Assembly (NCBI GenBank): GCA_018260375.1
Contig: JAGLBF010000133.1
Coordinates: 1 to 6,002, forward strand
DNA: 6,002 bases
Direction of reading: 5' to 3'
Origin: Deinococcus sp.
GTDB taxonomy: Bacteria > Deinococcota > Deinococci > Deinococcales > Deinococcaceae
Shown: piece by piece, positions 1 to 5,981 of the stretch
Layout: each line of letters begins with the position of its first letter
Position numbering within the stretch: position 1 is the stretch's first letter
The notes under the pieces: generated by a model
What the model saw: only the letters and a program-made list of their open reading frames with translations
The model's database searches: none
What the model was told of the DNA's origin: nothing
Made by a program: the position numbers and the translations under genes

Positions 1-55
1 GAGCCGCAGGCGGCGCTTTTCCGACTGTGGTGGAATGGAGCGCAGTCCGTATGAG
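1..55 (+). repeat. Dispersed 55-bp repeat, left copy
   Basis: This segment matches the reverse complement of 5947-6001 at 52 of 55 ungapped positions; the differences are at 37, 38 and 53. A third, diverged copy lies at 4138-4186 in the same orientation as this one. The element starts with a GC-rich block (GCCGCAGGCGGCGC), then TTTTCCGACTGTGGTGGAAT, and ends with a GCAGTCCGTAT box. It is non-coding. It reaches the window edge, so its outer boundary is unknown. It is probably one of a genome-wide family of small intergenic repeats rather than a transposon end, because no transposase is present. Confidence 0.85.
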
Positions 56-121
56 TGAGACGGCGGGGCAAGGGAAAGATGTTTGAGCGGTGACATACGG
101 TCTAGTCTCCCTTGCTCAGCG

Positions 122-160
122 CCTTCTATAAGTTCCTTTTGTAAGCGCCTTTTGTAAGCC
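122..160 (+). repeat. Tandem repeat, three 13-bp units
   Basis: Three consecutive 13-bp units lie at 122-134, 135-147 and 148-160. The second and third share CCTTTTGTAAGC and differ only in the last base. The first (CCTTCTATAAGTT) is diverged. The preceding bases 110-121 (CCTTGCTCAGCG) look like a further degenerate unit. The array ends 53 bp before the first ABC gene, so it may be a regulator binding array or simply a slippage product. The sequence does not say which. Confidence 0.75.
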
Positions 161-173
161 CCTGAGCCAAATG

Positions 174-213
174 GCGTATAGGCTTCCTCGCCCGTTTCTC
201 TTAGCCTATACGC
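174..213. promoter_or_regulatory. Inverted repeat abutting the first start codon
   Basis: GCGTATAGGCT at 174-184 is the exact reverse complement of AGCCTATACGC at 203-213, separated by an 18-nt spacer. The right arm ends on the base before the ATG at 214 and overlaps a TANNNT -10-like box. As DNA it could be an operator for a dimeric repressor. As RNA from an upstream promoter it would form an 11-bp hairpin touching the start codon. The arms also share the GCGTATA core of the repeat family in this window, so it may have been built from repeat fragments. The structure is certain; the function is inferred. Confidence 0.6.
202..207 (+). promoter_or_regulatory. Possible -10 box for a leaderless transcript
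   Basis: TAGCCT fits the TANNNT pattern and lies 6 nt before the ATG at 214, the spacing expected if transcription begins at or next to the start codon. No Shine-Dalgarno sequence precedes this gene, which fits leaderless expression. I see no good -35 box at the usual distance, so the call is tentative. Confidence 0.35.
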
Positions 214-1968
214 ATGTCTGCTTCTACCTTGAGCGTACTCCTCACTTACCTTAGGCCGCTGGCCTGGGCTGTGTTGCTGCTCGCCGCGCTGCTGTTGGTG
301 GGTACGGGGCTTAACTTGTACCTGCCGCAAATCTTAGGGCAATTTATTGACCACGCCAAGCTGGGTGCGGGCGCTAACTTGGCCCTACTGGGCCGCCTGG
401 CGCTGCTGTATATTGCGCTGGCTATCGCCGTGCAACTGCTGATGGCGGGGGCCACCTATGTGGGCGCGCAGGTGGGCTGGAAAGCGACCAACACACTGCG
501 CGCCGACTTGCTGGCCCACATGCTGTCGCTTGACATGCACGAACATAAAGAGCGCACCCCCGGCGAAATGATCGAGCGCATAGACGGCGACGTGACCGCC
601 CTGTCTAACTTTTTTTCGCAGTTTGCGGTGCGGGTGTTTGGCGCGGGGCTGCTGCTTGCGGGCGCGGTGGTGATGTTTTTTCGCATTAATGTCTGGGTGG
701 GGCTGAGTGTCAGTACATTTGTAGCGCTCACCCTGCTGCTGATGAATGTGGTACGCGGCGCGGGTGTAGAGCCAACCCGCCTGGAGCGCGAATCAAGCGC
801 CAAGCTGTTTGGATACATAGAAGAGCGCCTCTCTGGGTTAGATGACATCCGCGCACTGGGCGCAGGGCCACACCACCTGCGGGGGTTTTTGCAGGTGCAG
901 CGCGAGTTTTTTGAACGCAGCATTTACTCGTGGCAAAAGCGCAGTGTGGTGTGGCAACTGAGCATGGGTCTTTTTTTGGTGGGCTATGTGGGCATTTTGT
1001 CGGCGGCAGTGGGCCTGTATGCGGCGGGCAGCATAACGCTGGGCACGGCCTTTTTGCTGTATCAGTACATGTCCATGATAGAAGAGCCTATAGACCAGCT
1101 GACACAGCAACTTCAGGAACTGCAAAAGGCGGGGGCCAGTCTGGTGCGGGTAGGTGAACTGCTGGCCCTCAAAAGCCACTTGCCCACCGGCACTCAAGAC
1201 CTGCCCTCTGGGCCACTCGCGCTGCACTTGAGTCACGTGTCATTTAGCTACGCGCCTGACAGCCCCACCCCCCAAACTGTGCTGCGCGGCATTGACTGCG
1301 TGCTGCCCGCAGGCCAAACCCTGGGCCTACTGGGGCGCACAGGCAGCGGAAAAACCACCCTCACTCGCTTGGTGGCGCGGCTGTACGACCCCACAGAGGG
1401 CCGCGTATGCATCAGCGGCATAGACACCCGCGATATTCGCCTGCCCAGCTTGCGCCAGCGTGTTGCCGTAGTGACTCAGGATGTGCAACTGTTTCAAGCC
1501 AGCGTGCGCGACAACCTCACCTTTTTTGACCCTACGGTGTCTGACGAGCGGGTGACGAATGCCCTGCAAGAAGTTGGGCTAGGTCAGTGGCTCGCCACTC
1601 TGCCAGACGGCGTAGCGACCCCGTTGGCGGCAGGCAGCCTCAGCGCGGGGCAGTCGCAACTGCTCGCCTTTGCCCGCGTGATGTTGCAAGACCCAGGGCT
1701 GATTATTCTAGATGAACCCAGCAGCCGCCTTGACCCCGCCACCGAAGCGCAACTGACCAGCGCTATGCAGCGCCTCCTGAGCGGGCGCACGGCTATTGTC
1801 ATCGCCCACCGCCTAGAAACGGTGGCCCGCGCTGACCTCATCCTGGTGCTGGGGGCAGGTCAGGTGCTGGAATACGGCCTGCGCCAAACCCTGGCCCGTA
1901 ACCCCCAAAGTCACTACGCACAGTTGCTGCAAGCAGGCGCCGCAGATGTAGAAGCGGTGTTGGCGTAG
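214..1968 (+). CDS. ABC exporter half-transporter, subunit with catalytic Glu
   Basis: A 584-aa half-transporter: an ABC exporter membrane domain (about residues 12-310) followed by an ATPase domain (about 335-575). Six likely membrane segments lie near 14-38, 56-84, 136-155, 158-180, 247-271 and 274-290. ATPase motifs: A-loop Tyr346, Walker A GRTGSGKT (374-381), Q-loop Gln422, signature LSAGQ (476-480, where LSGGQ is usual), Walker B ending at Asp500 with catalytic Glu501, D-loop SRLD (504-507) and H-loop His532. The next gene encodes the probable partner; together they would make one ATP-driven inner-membrane exporter, substrate unknown (lipid, peptide and drug exporters share this fold). 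The ATG at 214 is chosen because it puts the first helix at the usual distance; no Shine-Dalgarno precedes it. Names such as msbA, lmrC or bmrC would be over-assignment. Confidence 0.93.
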   Translation: MSASTLSVLLTYLRPLAWAVLLLAALLLVGTGLNLYLPQILGQFIDHAKLGAGANLALLGRLALLYIALAIAVQLLMAGATYVGAQVGWKATNTLRADLLAHMLSLDMHEHKERTPGEMIERIDGDVTALSNFFSQFAVRVFGAGLLLAGAVVMFFRINVWVGLSVSTFVALTLLLMNVVRGAGVEPTRLERESSAKLFGYIEERLSGLDDIRALGAGPHHLRGFLQVQREFFERSIYSWQKRSVVWQLSMGLFLVGYVGILSAAVGLYAAGSITLGTAFLLYQYMSMIEEPIDQLTQQLQELQKAGASLVRVGELLALKSHLPTGTQDLPSGPLALHLSHVSFSYAPDSPTPQTVLRGIDCVLPAGQTLGLLGRTGSGKTTLTRLVARLYDPTEGRVCISGIDTRDIRLPSLRQRVAVVTQDVQLFQASVRDNLTFFDPTVSDERVTNALQEVGLGQWLATLPDGVATPLAAGSLSAGQSQLLAFARVMLQDPGLIILDEPSSRLDPATEAQLTSAMQRLLSGRTAIVIAHRLETVARADLILVLGAGQVLEYGLRQTLARNPQSHYAQLLQAGAADVEAVLA

Positions 1969-1984
1969 GTGATTGAGGGAAGGG

Positions 1985-2009
1985 CTTATACGCATTCCGC
2001 TTTATTCCA
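1985..2009 (-). repeat. Partial copy of the dispersed repeat (right half)
   Basis: Read on the minus strand, this matches the TGGAAT...CGTATAAG right half of the edge repeat at 20 of 25 ungapped positions (compared with the copy at 5947-6001). It begins 16 bp after the first ABC gene stops. The GC-rich left half is missing. It is probably a fragment or a related short repeat. Confidence 0.55.
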
Positions 2010-2057
2010 AGTAACCCCTATCTTTTCCCACTTACCTCCGCTGAGAATAAAGCGGAA
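1995..2057. repeat. 13-bp perfect inverted repeat between the ABC genes
   Basis: TTCCGCTTTATTC at 1995-2007 is the exact reverse complement of GAATAAAGCGGAA at 2045-2057, with a 37-nt spacer. The left arm lies inside the partial repeat copy at 1985-2009, so the pair is probably two opposed repeat fragments. A transcript crossing the gap could fold here. No U-run follows the right arm, so a classic intrinsic terminator is unlikely and read-through into the second ABC gene is possible. Confidence 0.6.
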
Positions 2058-2064
2058 ACGACCT

Positions 2065-2086
2065 GATTGAATCGGAATCCGTATTA
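2065..2086 (+). repeat. Short Deinococcus-like repeat motif
   Basis: The segment contains GATTGAATCGGAATCCGTAT, which resembles a motif I recall from intergenic repeats of Deinococcus genomes. That recognition is from memory, not a search. The GATTGAATC part recurs at 4062-4070, where it forms one arm of a hairpin downstream of the second ABC gene. Confidence 0.45.
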
Positions 2087-2158
2087 TTCCTACGCCTGCT
2101 GGCCTTCTTTCATCGCGTTGTTAACAAAGTTCAAGTCAGAATCTGTAGTACCTGCTTG

Positions 2159-2164
2159 TATAAC
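2159..2164 (+). promoter_or_regulatory. Possible -10 box for the second ABC gene
   Basis: TATAAC differs from the bacterial consensus TATAAT at one position and lies 36 bp before the ATG at 2201. It would give a short leader carrying the ribosome binding site. I see no matching -35 box at normal spacing, so the gene may instead depend on transcription from the first ABC gene. Confidence 0.25.
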
Positions 2165-2188
2165 GCGCTCACCTGCTCTGTTTATCCC

Positions 2189-2194
2189 AAAGGA
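2189..2194 (+). promoter_or_regulatory. Ribosome binding site that fixes the start at 2201
   Basis: AAAGGA lies 6 nt before the ATG at 2201, a good Shine-Dalgarno spacing. It supports this ATG over the in-frame TTG at 2156, which has no such site. It is the only clear Shine-Dalgarno sequence before any gene in the window. Confidence 0.7.
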
Positions 2195-2200
2195 ATCCCC

Positions 2201-4024
2201 ATGCCACGCACTTCTTCCGTTGATGCTGACCAAACCCTGCTGCTTTCGCGGCGGCTCTTTGCCTACGACAAGCCCCTGTTCGTGCTCAATGTGGTGCTGT
2301 TTGGCCTTTTTCACGCCTTGCCCGCGCTGCTCACTTGGGCGGTCAGCGCAGTGTTTAACCACCTCAGCGCCGCTGAGCATTTGCGCGTGCTGGGTGAACA
2401 GATGCGCCCTGAAGTGCAAATCGCGTGGCTCGCGGTGATGGTCTTTGCCGTGGCGCGGCTGGCCCGTTGGGGGGCGTTTTACTGGGCGCTGCGGGTCTGG
2501 ATGGTGTTCTGGCACAAGCTCGATGCCTTGGTGCGCCGTAACCTGCTGGCCTACTTGCTTACCGCCCACGGCTCGCGCCGCTTGCCTGACACCCCCGCCG
2601 AAGTGGTCAGCCGCTTTCGTGACGATGTGAATGATGTGAGCGAGTATGCCGAGGTGTGGATAGACGGCGGGGGCATACTGCTGTTTACTCTTATTGCTAC
2701 CGTACTGATGGCCCGCACCGACCCGCTGATTACGCTGCTGGTGTGTGCGCCGCTGCTGTTGATGGTGGTCTTTGTGCAGCGCCTCTCGCCTGTGATTCGC
2801 AGCTACCGCCGCCGCATGCGCGAAGCCACCGCCCGCGTCACCGACTTTATCGGGGAAACCTTTAGCGCAGTAAGCGCCGTCAAACTCGCGGGCCGTGAGG
2901 GGCATATGGTGGCGCACCTGCAACACCTAGGTGAAGTGCGCCGCCAGGCCGCCCTGCGTGACGTGCTGCTTACCGAGCTGATACGCGGCGTAAACACCAA
3001 TATGGTCAATGTAGCGGTGGGCTTGGTGCTGCTGCTAGGGGCCAGAAAAATACAGGGCGGGCAGATGTCGGTGGGCGACTTTGTGCTGTTTATCGGCTTG
3101 CTGCCGCGCCTGACAGGAAGCATGGCCTTTTTTGGCGACGCCATTGCCCAACACCGCCGCACAGGGGTGAGCTACGAGCGCATGGCCCGCCTGCTGCAAG
3201 ACGCGCCCGCTGACCAGGCCGTACAACACCACCCGCTGTACTTAGACAGCGACCTGCCCGCACTGCCAGACCCCACGCTCACTCAGCCTGAAGCCCACAT
3301 AGGTTTACCCTTCCAGGTTTTGCAGGTAGAGGGGCTAAGCGCCCATCACCCCGGCGGCGCGGGCATTACAGACGTGCATTTTGCTGTGAAACGCGGTGAA
3401 TTTGTGGTGATTACGGGGCGCATTGGCAGCGGCAAATCTACCCTGGTGCGTGCGCTGCTGGGCCTTATGCCGCATGACGGCGGCGTGCTGTCTTGGAACG
3501 GCGAACTGATTGCTGACCCCGCTACTTTTTTGGTGCCGCCGCGCTGTGCATATACGGCGCAAATTCCTGCGCTGTTTAGCGACCGCCTAAAAGACAATAT
3601 TCTGATGGGCGCGCCTGAACATTATCTAGAGCGGGCGGTGCGCCTGGCTGTGCTAGAAGGTGACCTTACCCAACTGGGCGCAGGCCTAGATACCCAGGTG
3701 GGCGCGCGCGGCGTCAAACTTTCGGGTGGACAAGTGCAGCGCACGGCGGTGGCGCGCATGTTGGCCCAACCCGCCGAACTGCTGGTGTTCGACGACGTCT
3801 CTAGTGCGCTCGACGCCCGCACCGAAGCCCAACTGTGGGACGGTCTTTTTGGCGAGCTGAGCGCCACCTGCCTGGTGGTATCGCACCGCCGCGCCGCCCT
3901 GAGACGCGCCGACCGCATTTTGCTGATGGAAGGAGGCCGACTGACTGACAGCGGTACCCTCAGCGAATTGCTCGGCCGCAGCGAAGAAATGCGCCTGCTG
4001 TGGGCGCAGGAGGGTGACGGCTAA
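2201..4024 (+). CDS. ABC exporter half-transporter, subunit with degenerate Walker B
   Basis: A 607-aa half-transporter: membrane domain (about residues 20-320) with six likely helices near 27-52, 74-98, 155-171, 176-196, 265-282 and 290-310, a proline-rich linker (about 332-370), then an ATPase domain (about 372-590). Motifs: Walker A GRIGSGKS (406-413), Q-loop Gln454, standard signature LSGGQ (507-511), Walker B ending at Asp531, D-loop SALD (535-538) and H-loop His562. The residue after the Walker B Asp is Asp532, not the usual catalytic Glu, and the A-loop aromatic is replaced by His382-His383. These are marks of the degenerate half of a heterodimeric exporter, with the 584-aa protein upstream as partner. 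The start is set by AAAGGA 6 nt upstream. The 232-bp gap to the first gene is long for an operon but holds only repeats. Substrate unknown. Confidence 0.93.
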   Translation: MPRTSSVDADQTLLLSRRLFAYDKPLFVLNVVLFGLFHALPALLTWAVSAVFNHLSAAEHLRVLGEQMRPEVQIAWLAVMVFAVARLARWGAFYWALRVWMVFWHKLDALVRRNLLAYLLTAHGSRRLPDTPAEVVSRFRDDVNDVSEYAEVWIDGGGILLFTLIATVLMARTDPLITLLVCAPLLLMVVFVQRLSPVIRSYRRRMREATARVTDFIGETFSAVSAVKLAGREGHMVAHLQHLGEVRRQAALRDVLLTELIRGVNTNMVNVAVGLVLLLGARKIQGGQMSVGDFVLFIGLLPRLTGSMAFFGDAIAQHRRTGVSYERMARLLQDAPADQAVQHHPLYLDSDLPALPDPTLTQPEAHIGLPFQVLQVEGLSAHHPGGAGITDVHFAVKRGEFVVITGRIGSGKSTLVRALLGLMPHDGGVLSWNGELIADPATFLVPPRCAYTAQIPALFSDRLKDNILMGAPEHYLERAVRLAVLEGDLTQLGAGLDTQVGARGVKLSGGQVQRTAVARMLAQPAELLVFDDVSSALDARTEAQLWDGLFGELSATCLVVSHRRAALRRADRILLMEGGRLTDSGTLSELLGRSEEMRLLWAQEGDG

Positions 4025-4061
4025 GCGAGGTAACAGCAAGACCGTGCAGTATATGTATACC

Positions 4062-4090
4062 GATTGAATCCAGCAGTTTTGGATTCAATC
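4062..4090. terminator. Hairpin downstream of the second ABC gene
   Basis: GATTGAATCCA at 4062-4072 is the exact reverse complement of TGGATTCAATC at 4080-4090, with a 7-nt loop, beginning 38 nt after the stop codon. Its position suits the end of the ABC transcript, but the stem is AT-rich and no U-run follows, so it may instead stabilise the 3' end or be a paired repeat fragment. The GATTGAATC arm matches the repeat motif at 2065-2073. The structure is certain; the terminator role is doubtful. Confidence 0.4.
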
Positions 4091-4137
4091 CGCGCACAGG
4101 TGCGTAGGAAAAATACGGGTTCCCTGGTATGAAAGCA

Positions 4138-4186
4138 CAGGCGGCGCCTCTGAAGCTTTGCTGGAATAGAGTGCAGTTTGTATAAG
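4138..4186 (+). repeat. Diverged internal copy of the edge repeat
   Basis: This aligns without gaps to bases 7-55 at 36 of 49 positions. It keeps the CAGGCGGCGC block, TGGAAT and GCAGT; the middle has drifted. Its end contains TATAAG (4181-4186), with TTGCTG 17 bp upstream (4158-4163), a weak promoter-like pair. If used, it would start transcription roughly 100 nt before the kinase gene. The family relationship is well supported; the promoter is speculative. Confidence 0.7.
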
Positions 4187-4278
4187 GGAGAGGCCCTACA
4201 CCCTTTGTTGGTGTCTGCCAGGGTGCAACGCCCCAAACTTGACCGTTTACCTATTACCTACCAACGCGGCTTTTCTGC

Positions 4279-4284
4279 TAACGT
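4279..4284 (+). promoter_or_regulatory. Possible -10 box before the kinase gene
   Basis: TAACGT fits TANNNT and lies 7 nt before the ATG at 4292, consistent with a leaderless transcript. The gene has no Shine-Dalgarno sequence. TTGACC at 4239-4244 resembles a -35 box but is about twice too far away to pair with it. Confidence 0.3.
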
Positions 4285-4291
4285 ACAACTC

Positions 4292-5440
4292 ATGATTGCC
4301 TACGTCATCAATCCTGGGAGTACCAGCACCAAGCTGGCGCTGGCGCATATTGAGCGTGGCGATAATCCCGAATTACCTGGGCAGCTAAAAGTCCGCCTAC
4401 AGCGCCAGGAAATCGTACATCAGAACCTACCAGACGGCAGCACCGACTACGAAACCCTGACCCGCGAACTGCTGGCCGCCGTGCATGAATGGCCCGCGCC
4501 TGACGCGGTGGTGTCGCGCGGCGGACTGCTGGGCAACGCGTCTGCGAGCAGTTACCGTGTCACTGCTGACCTGGCCGAGTACCTGCTGACCCACCCGCAC
4601 GGCGAGTACACGGGCAACGCGGGCGCGGCGCTGGCCTACGCACTGGCAGAGCACTATCACGTGCCCGCCTACATTATTGACCCGCCCAGCACCGACGAGA
4701 TGCTGCCCGAAGCCACCCTCACGGGGCTACCTGGCGTCAAGCGGCGCAGCGTATTTAATATGCTCAATGCCCGTATCGTGGCGCGGCGAGCGGCCTACGA
4801 ACAGGGCCTGCGTTTTCAAGATGCACGTGTGGTGGTAGCTCACCTAGGCGGTGTGGTCAGCATCACGGCCTTTGAAGGCGGCCGGGCTATAGATACCACA
4901 GGCGCGCAATTGGATGACGGCCCCTTTAGCCCCACCCGTGCAGGCACGCTGCCGCTTCATGCGCTGCTTGACTTGGCTTACCGCACGCCCCGCCCTGAGC
5001 TGGAAACTCTGCTCGCCAAACACAGCGGCTTTTTGGCGCTGACAGGTACCGCTGACCTGCGCGAACTAGAGCGCCGCGAAAAGTCTGAAGCCAAGGTGAG
5101 GCTCGCCGCTGACGCCTTTGCTCACCAGGTGGCGCGGTATTTGGGGGCGTACAGCACGGCCCTGAGTGGGCGCCCACATGCCCTGGCACTCACGGGAGGT
5201 ATAGCCCGCTGGGAAAGCGTCGTGACGCGCATTGAGCGCCGCGTCAGTTGGATAGCGCCGCTGACGGTCATCCCAGGTGAACTAGAGCTAGAAGCGCTGG
5301 CAGAAGGTGCGGGCCGCATTTTGCTGGGTCTGGAGCAGTCAGAAGATTGGTCGCTGAGCGCAGGCACTCCGTCTTCTACCACCCTCGCTGCTGGCTCCCT
5401 AACTTCTGGCCCCCTGACTTCTGGTAAAGACTCCTTTTAG
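4292..5440 (+). CDS. buk: Butyrate kinase-family acyl kinase
   Basis: A 382-aa cytoplasmic kinase of the acetate/butyrate kinase family, expected to interconvert butyrate or branched short-chain acids plus ATP with the acyl-phosphate plus ADP. Motifs in order: NPGSTSTK (7-14, phosphate binding), SRGGLL (75-80), IIDPPSTDEM (128-137), RRSVFNMLN (151-159), AHLGG (183-187), DDGPFSPTRAGTLPL (208-222), TGTADLRELE (251-260), LTGGIA (300-305) and PGELELEALAEGAGRIL (328-344). These follow the butyrate kinase order. The ATG at 4292 puts the phosphate motif at residue 7, as usual; the reading frame extends 38 codons further up but through repeat DNA. Oddities: HLGGVVS where HLGGGIS is usual, EYTGN (105-109) where I expect His-Ala-Ser-Asn, and a Ser/Thr/Gly-rich tail (about 349-382) with a repeated LTSG that makes it longer than the usual 355-360 aa. 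No phosphotransbutyrylase gene is in the window, so the physiological substrate is open. Confidence 0.9.
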   Translation: MIAYVINPGSTSTKLALAHIERGDNPELPGQLKVRLQRQEIVHQNLPDGSTDYETLTRELLAAVHEWPAPDAVVSRGGLLGNASASSYRVTADLAEYLLTHPHGEYTGNAGAALAYALAEHYHVPAYIIDPPSTDEMLPEATLTGLPGVKRRSVFNMLNARIVARRAAYEQGLRFQDARVVVAHLGGVVSITAFEGGRAIDTTGAQLDDGPFSPTRAGTLPLHALLDLAYRTPRPELETLLAKHSGFLALTGTADLRELERREKSEAKVRLAADAFAHQVARYLGAYSTALSGRPHALALTGGIARWESVVTRIERRVSWIAPLTVIPGELELEALAEGAGRILLGLEQSEDWSLSAGTPSSTTLAAGSLTSGPLTSGKDSF

Positions 5441-5461
5441 GCGCTCACTGCCCCGCCCGTT

Positions 5462-5851
5462 ATGGCACGCAAATCATCAGCCCGCAACCACCTAGCCCGC
5501 GCGCCCCGAAATCCGATTCGGGCGACCAGCATGTGGCGGGTAGATCAGGTCTTTCTAAGCCGCAAGGGTCAGCGCATAGAGGTGGTGAGTAGCCTGGTCA
5601 ATGAGCAGGGCGGCCTGCGCAATATCATCAGTCTTGCCCCTACAGAAGAGCCGCTAGAGGCTGTGCGCTACGCCGCGCGCGCTGTAGCAGGCATGGGCAA
5701 CGTGTACGAAGCCCGCAACGCCCGCGTGCGCTGGGCCAGGGCGCAGAGTGCCACCGCCCAGGCTGAGCTGATACGCGACTATGACCTGGAAGATGAGTAC
5801 CTGGACAGCTTTTTAGAAACGCTGGATATTATCCGTGACCAGATGGGGTAA
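5462..5851 (+). CDS. Small hypothetical protein
   Basis: A 129-aa protein I do not recognise. Residues 1-26 are rich in Arg and Ala with few acidic residues. Residues 24-60 look like alternating strands (MWRVDQVFLSRKGQRIEVV). Residues 61-129 look helical and end in an acidic stretch (DYDLEDEYLDSFLETL, 106-121). No signal peptide, membrane segment, Cys pair or catalytic motif is visible, so it is probably cytoplasmic. It starts 21 bp after the kinase stop codon, on the same strand, which suggests co-transcription. No Shine-Dalgarno precedes the ATG at 5462. A second in-frame ATG at 5531 (Met24) would remove the basic region and is a real alternative. Codon choice resembles the neighbouring genes, which supports it being a true gene. 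Confidence 0.75.
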   Translation: MARKSSARNHLARAPRNPIRATSMWRVDQVFLSRKGQRIEVVSSLVNEQGGLRNIISLAPTEEPLEAVRYAARAVAGMGNVYEARNARVRWARAQSATAQAELIRDYDLEDEYLDSFLETLDIIRDQMG

Positions 5852-5895
5852 TAGACTCCGCTCTATTTCAGCACTCCAGCACCGTCAGGAAAGCG

Positions 5896-5981
5896 CCGAC
5901 TGTGATTCCATACCGCCAAGTCCGTAGGCTTGCTCGGCCCTTTGGTCTTATACGGACTGCGCTAAATTCCACCACAGTCGG
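5896..5981. repeat. Imperfect palindrome after the last gene
   Basis: Two 31-nt arms, 5896-5926 and 5951-5981, pair in one register across a 24-nt loop. CCGACTGTG (5896-5904) pairs with CACAGTCGG (5973-5981), and GTCCGTA (5920-5926) with TACGGAC (5951-5957); the middle is mostly mismatched. The right arm belongs to the right-edge repeat, so the left arm is probably a decayed opposed copy of it. The palindrome could act as a transcript end for the kinase operon, but no U-run is present. Confidence 0.6.

Noticed and set aside
122..160. CRISPR array
   Set aside because: The units are contiguous 13-mers without spacers, and no cas gene is present.
930..1157. Small + strand open frame inside the first ABC gene
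   Set aside because: It lies wholly in another frame within a well-supported gene, with no start signal or recognisable product.
2156..2200. TTG at 2156 as start of the second ABC gene
   Set aside because: The ATG at 2201 has AAAGGA at 6 nt, and the extra 15 residues add nothing recognisable to the family's N-terminus.
2090..2926. Minus-strand 278-aa open frame opposite the second ABC gene
   Set aside because: It overlaps a gene with complete ABC motifs. Its translation is rich in His, Gln and Arg without domain structure, as expected of an antisense shadow in GC-rich DNA.
4178..4291. 38-codon upstream extension of the kinase
   Set aside because: It begins inside a repeat copy, and the phosphate-binding motif sits at the usual distance only from the ATG at 4292.
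5852..5871. Further minus-strand fragment of the repeat family just after the last gene
   Set aside because: Similarity to the TGGAATnnAGCG core is visible but short and needs gaps, so I did not call it.
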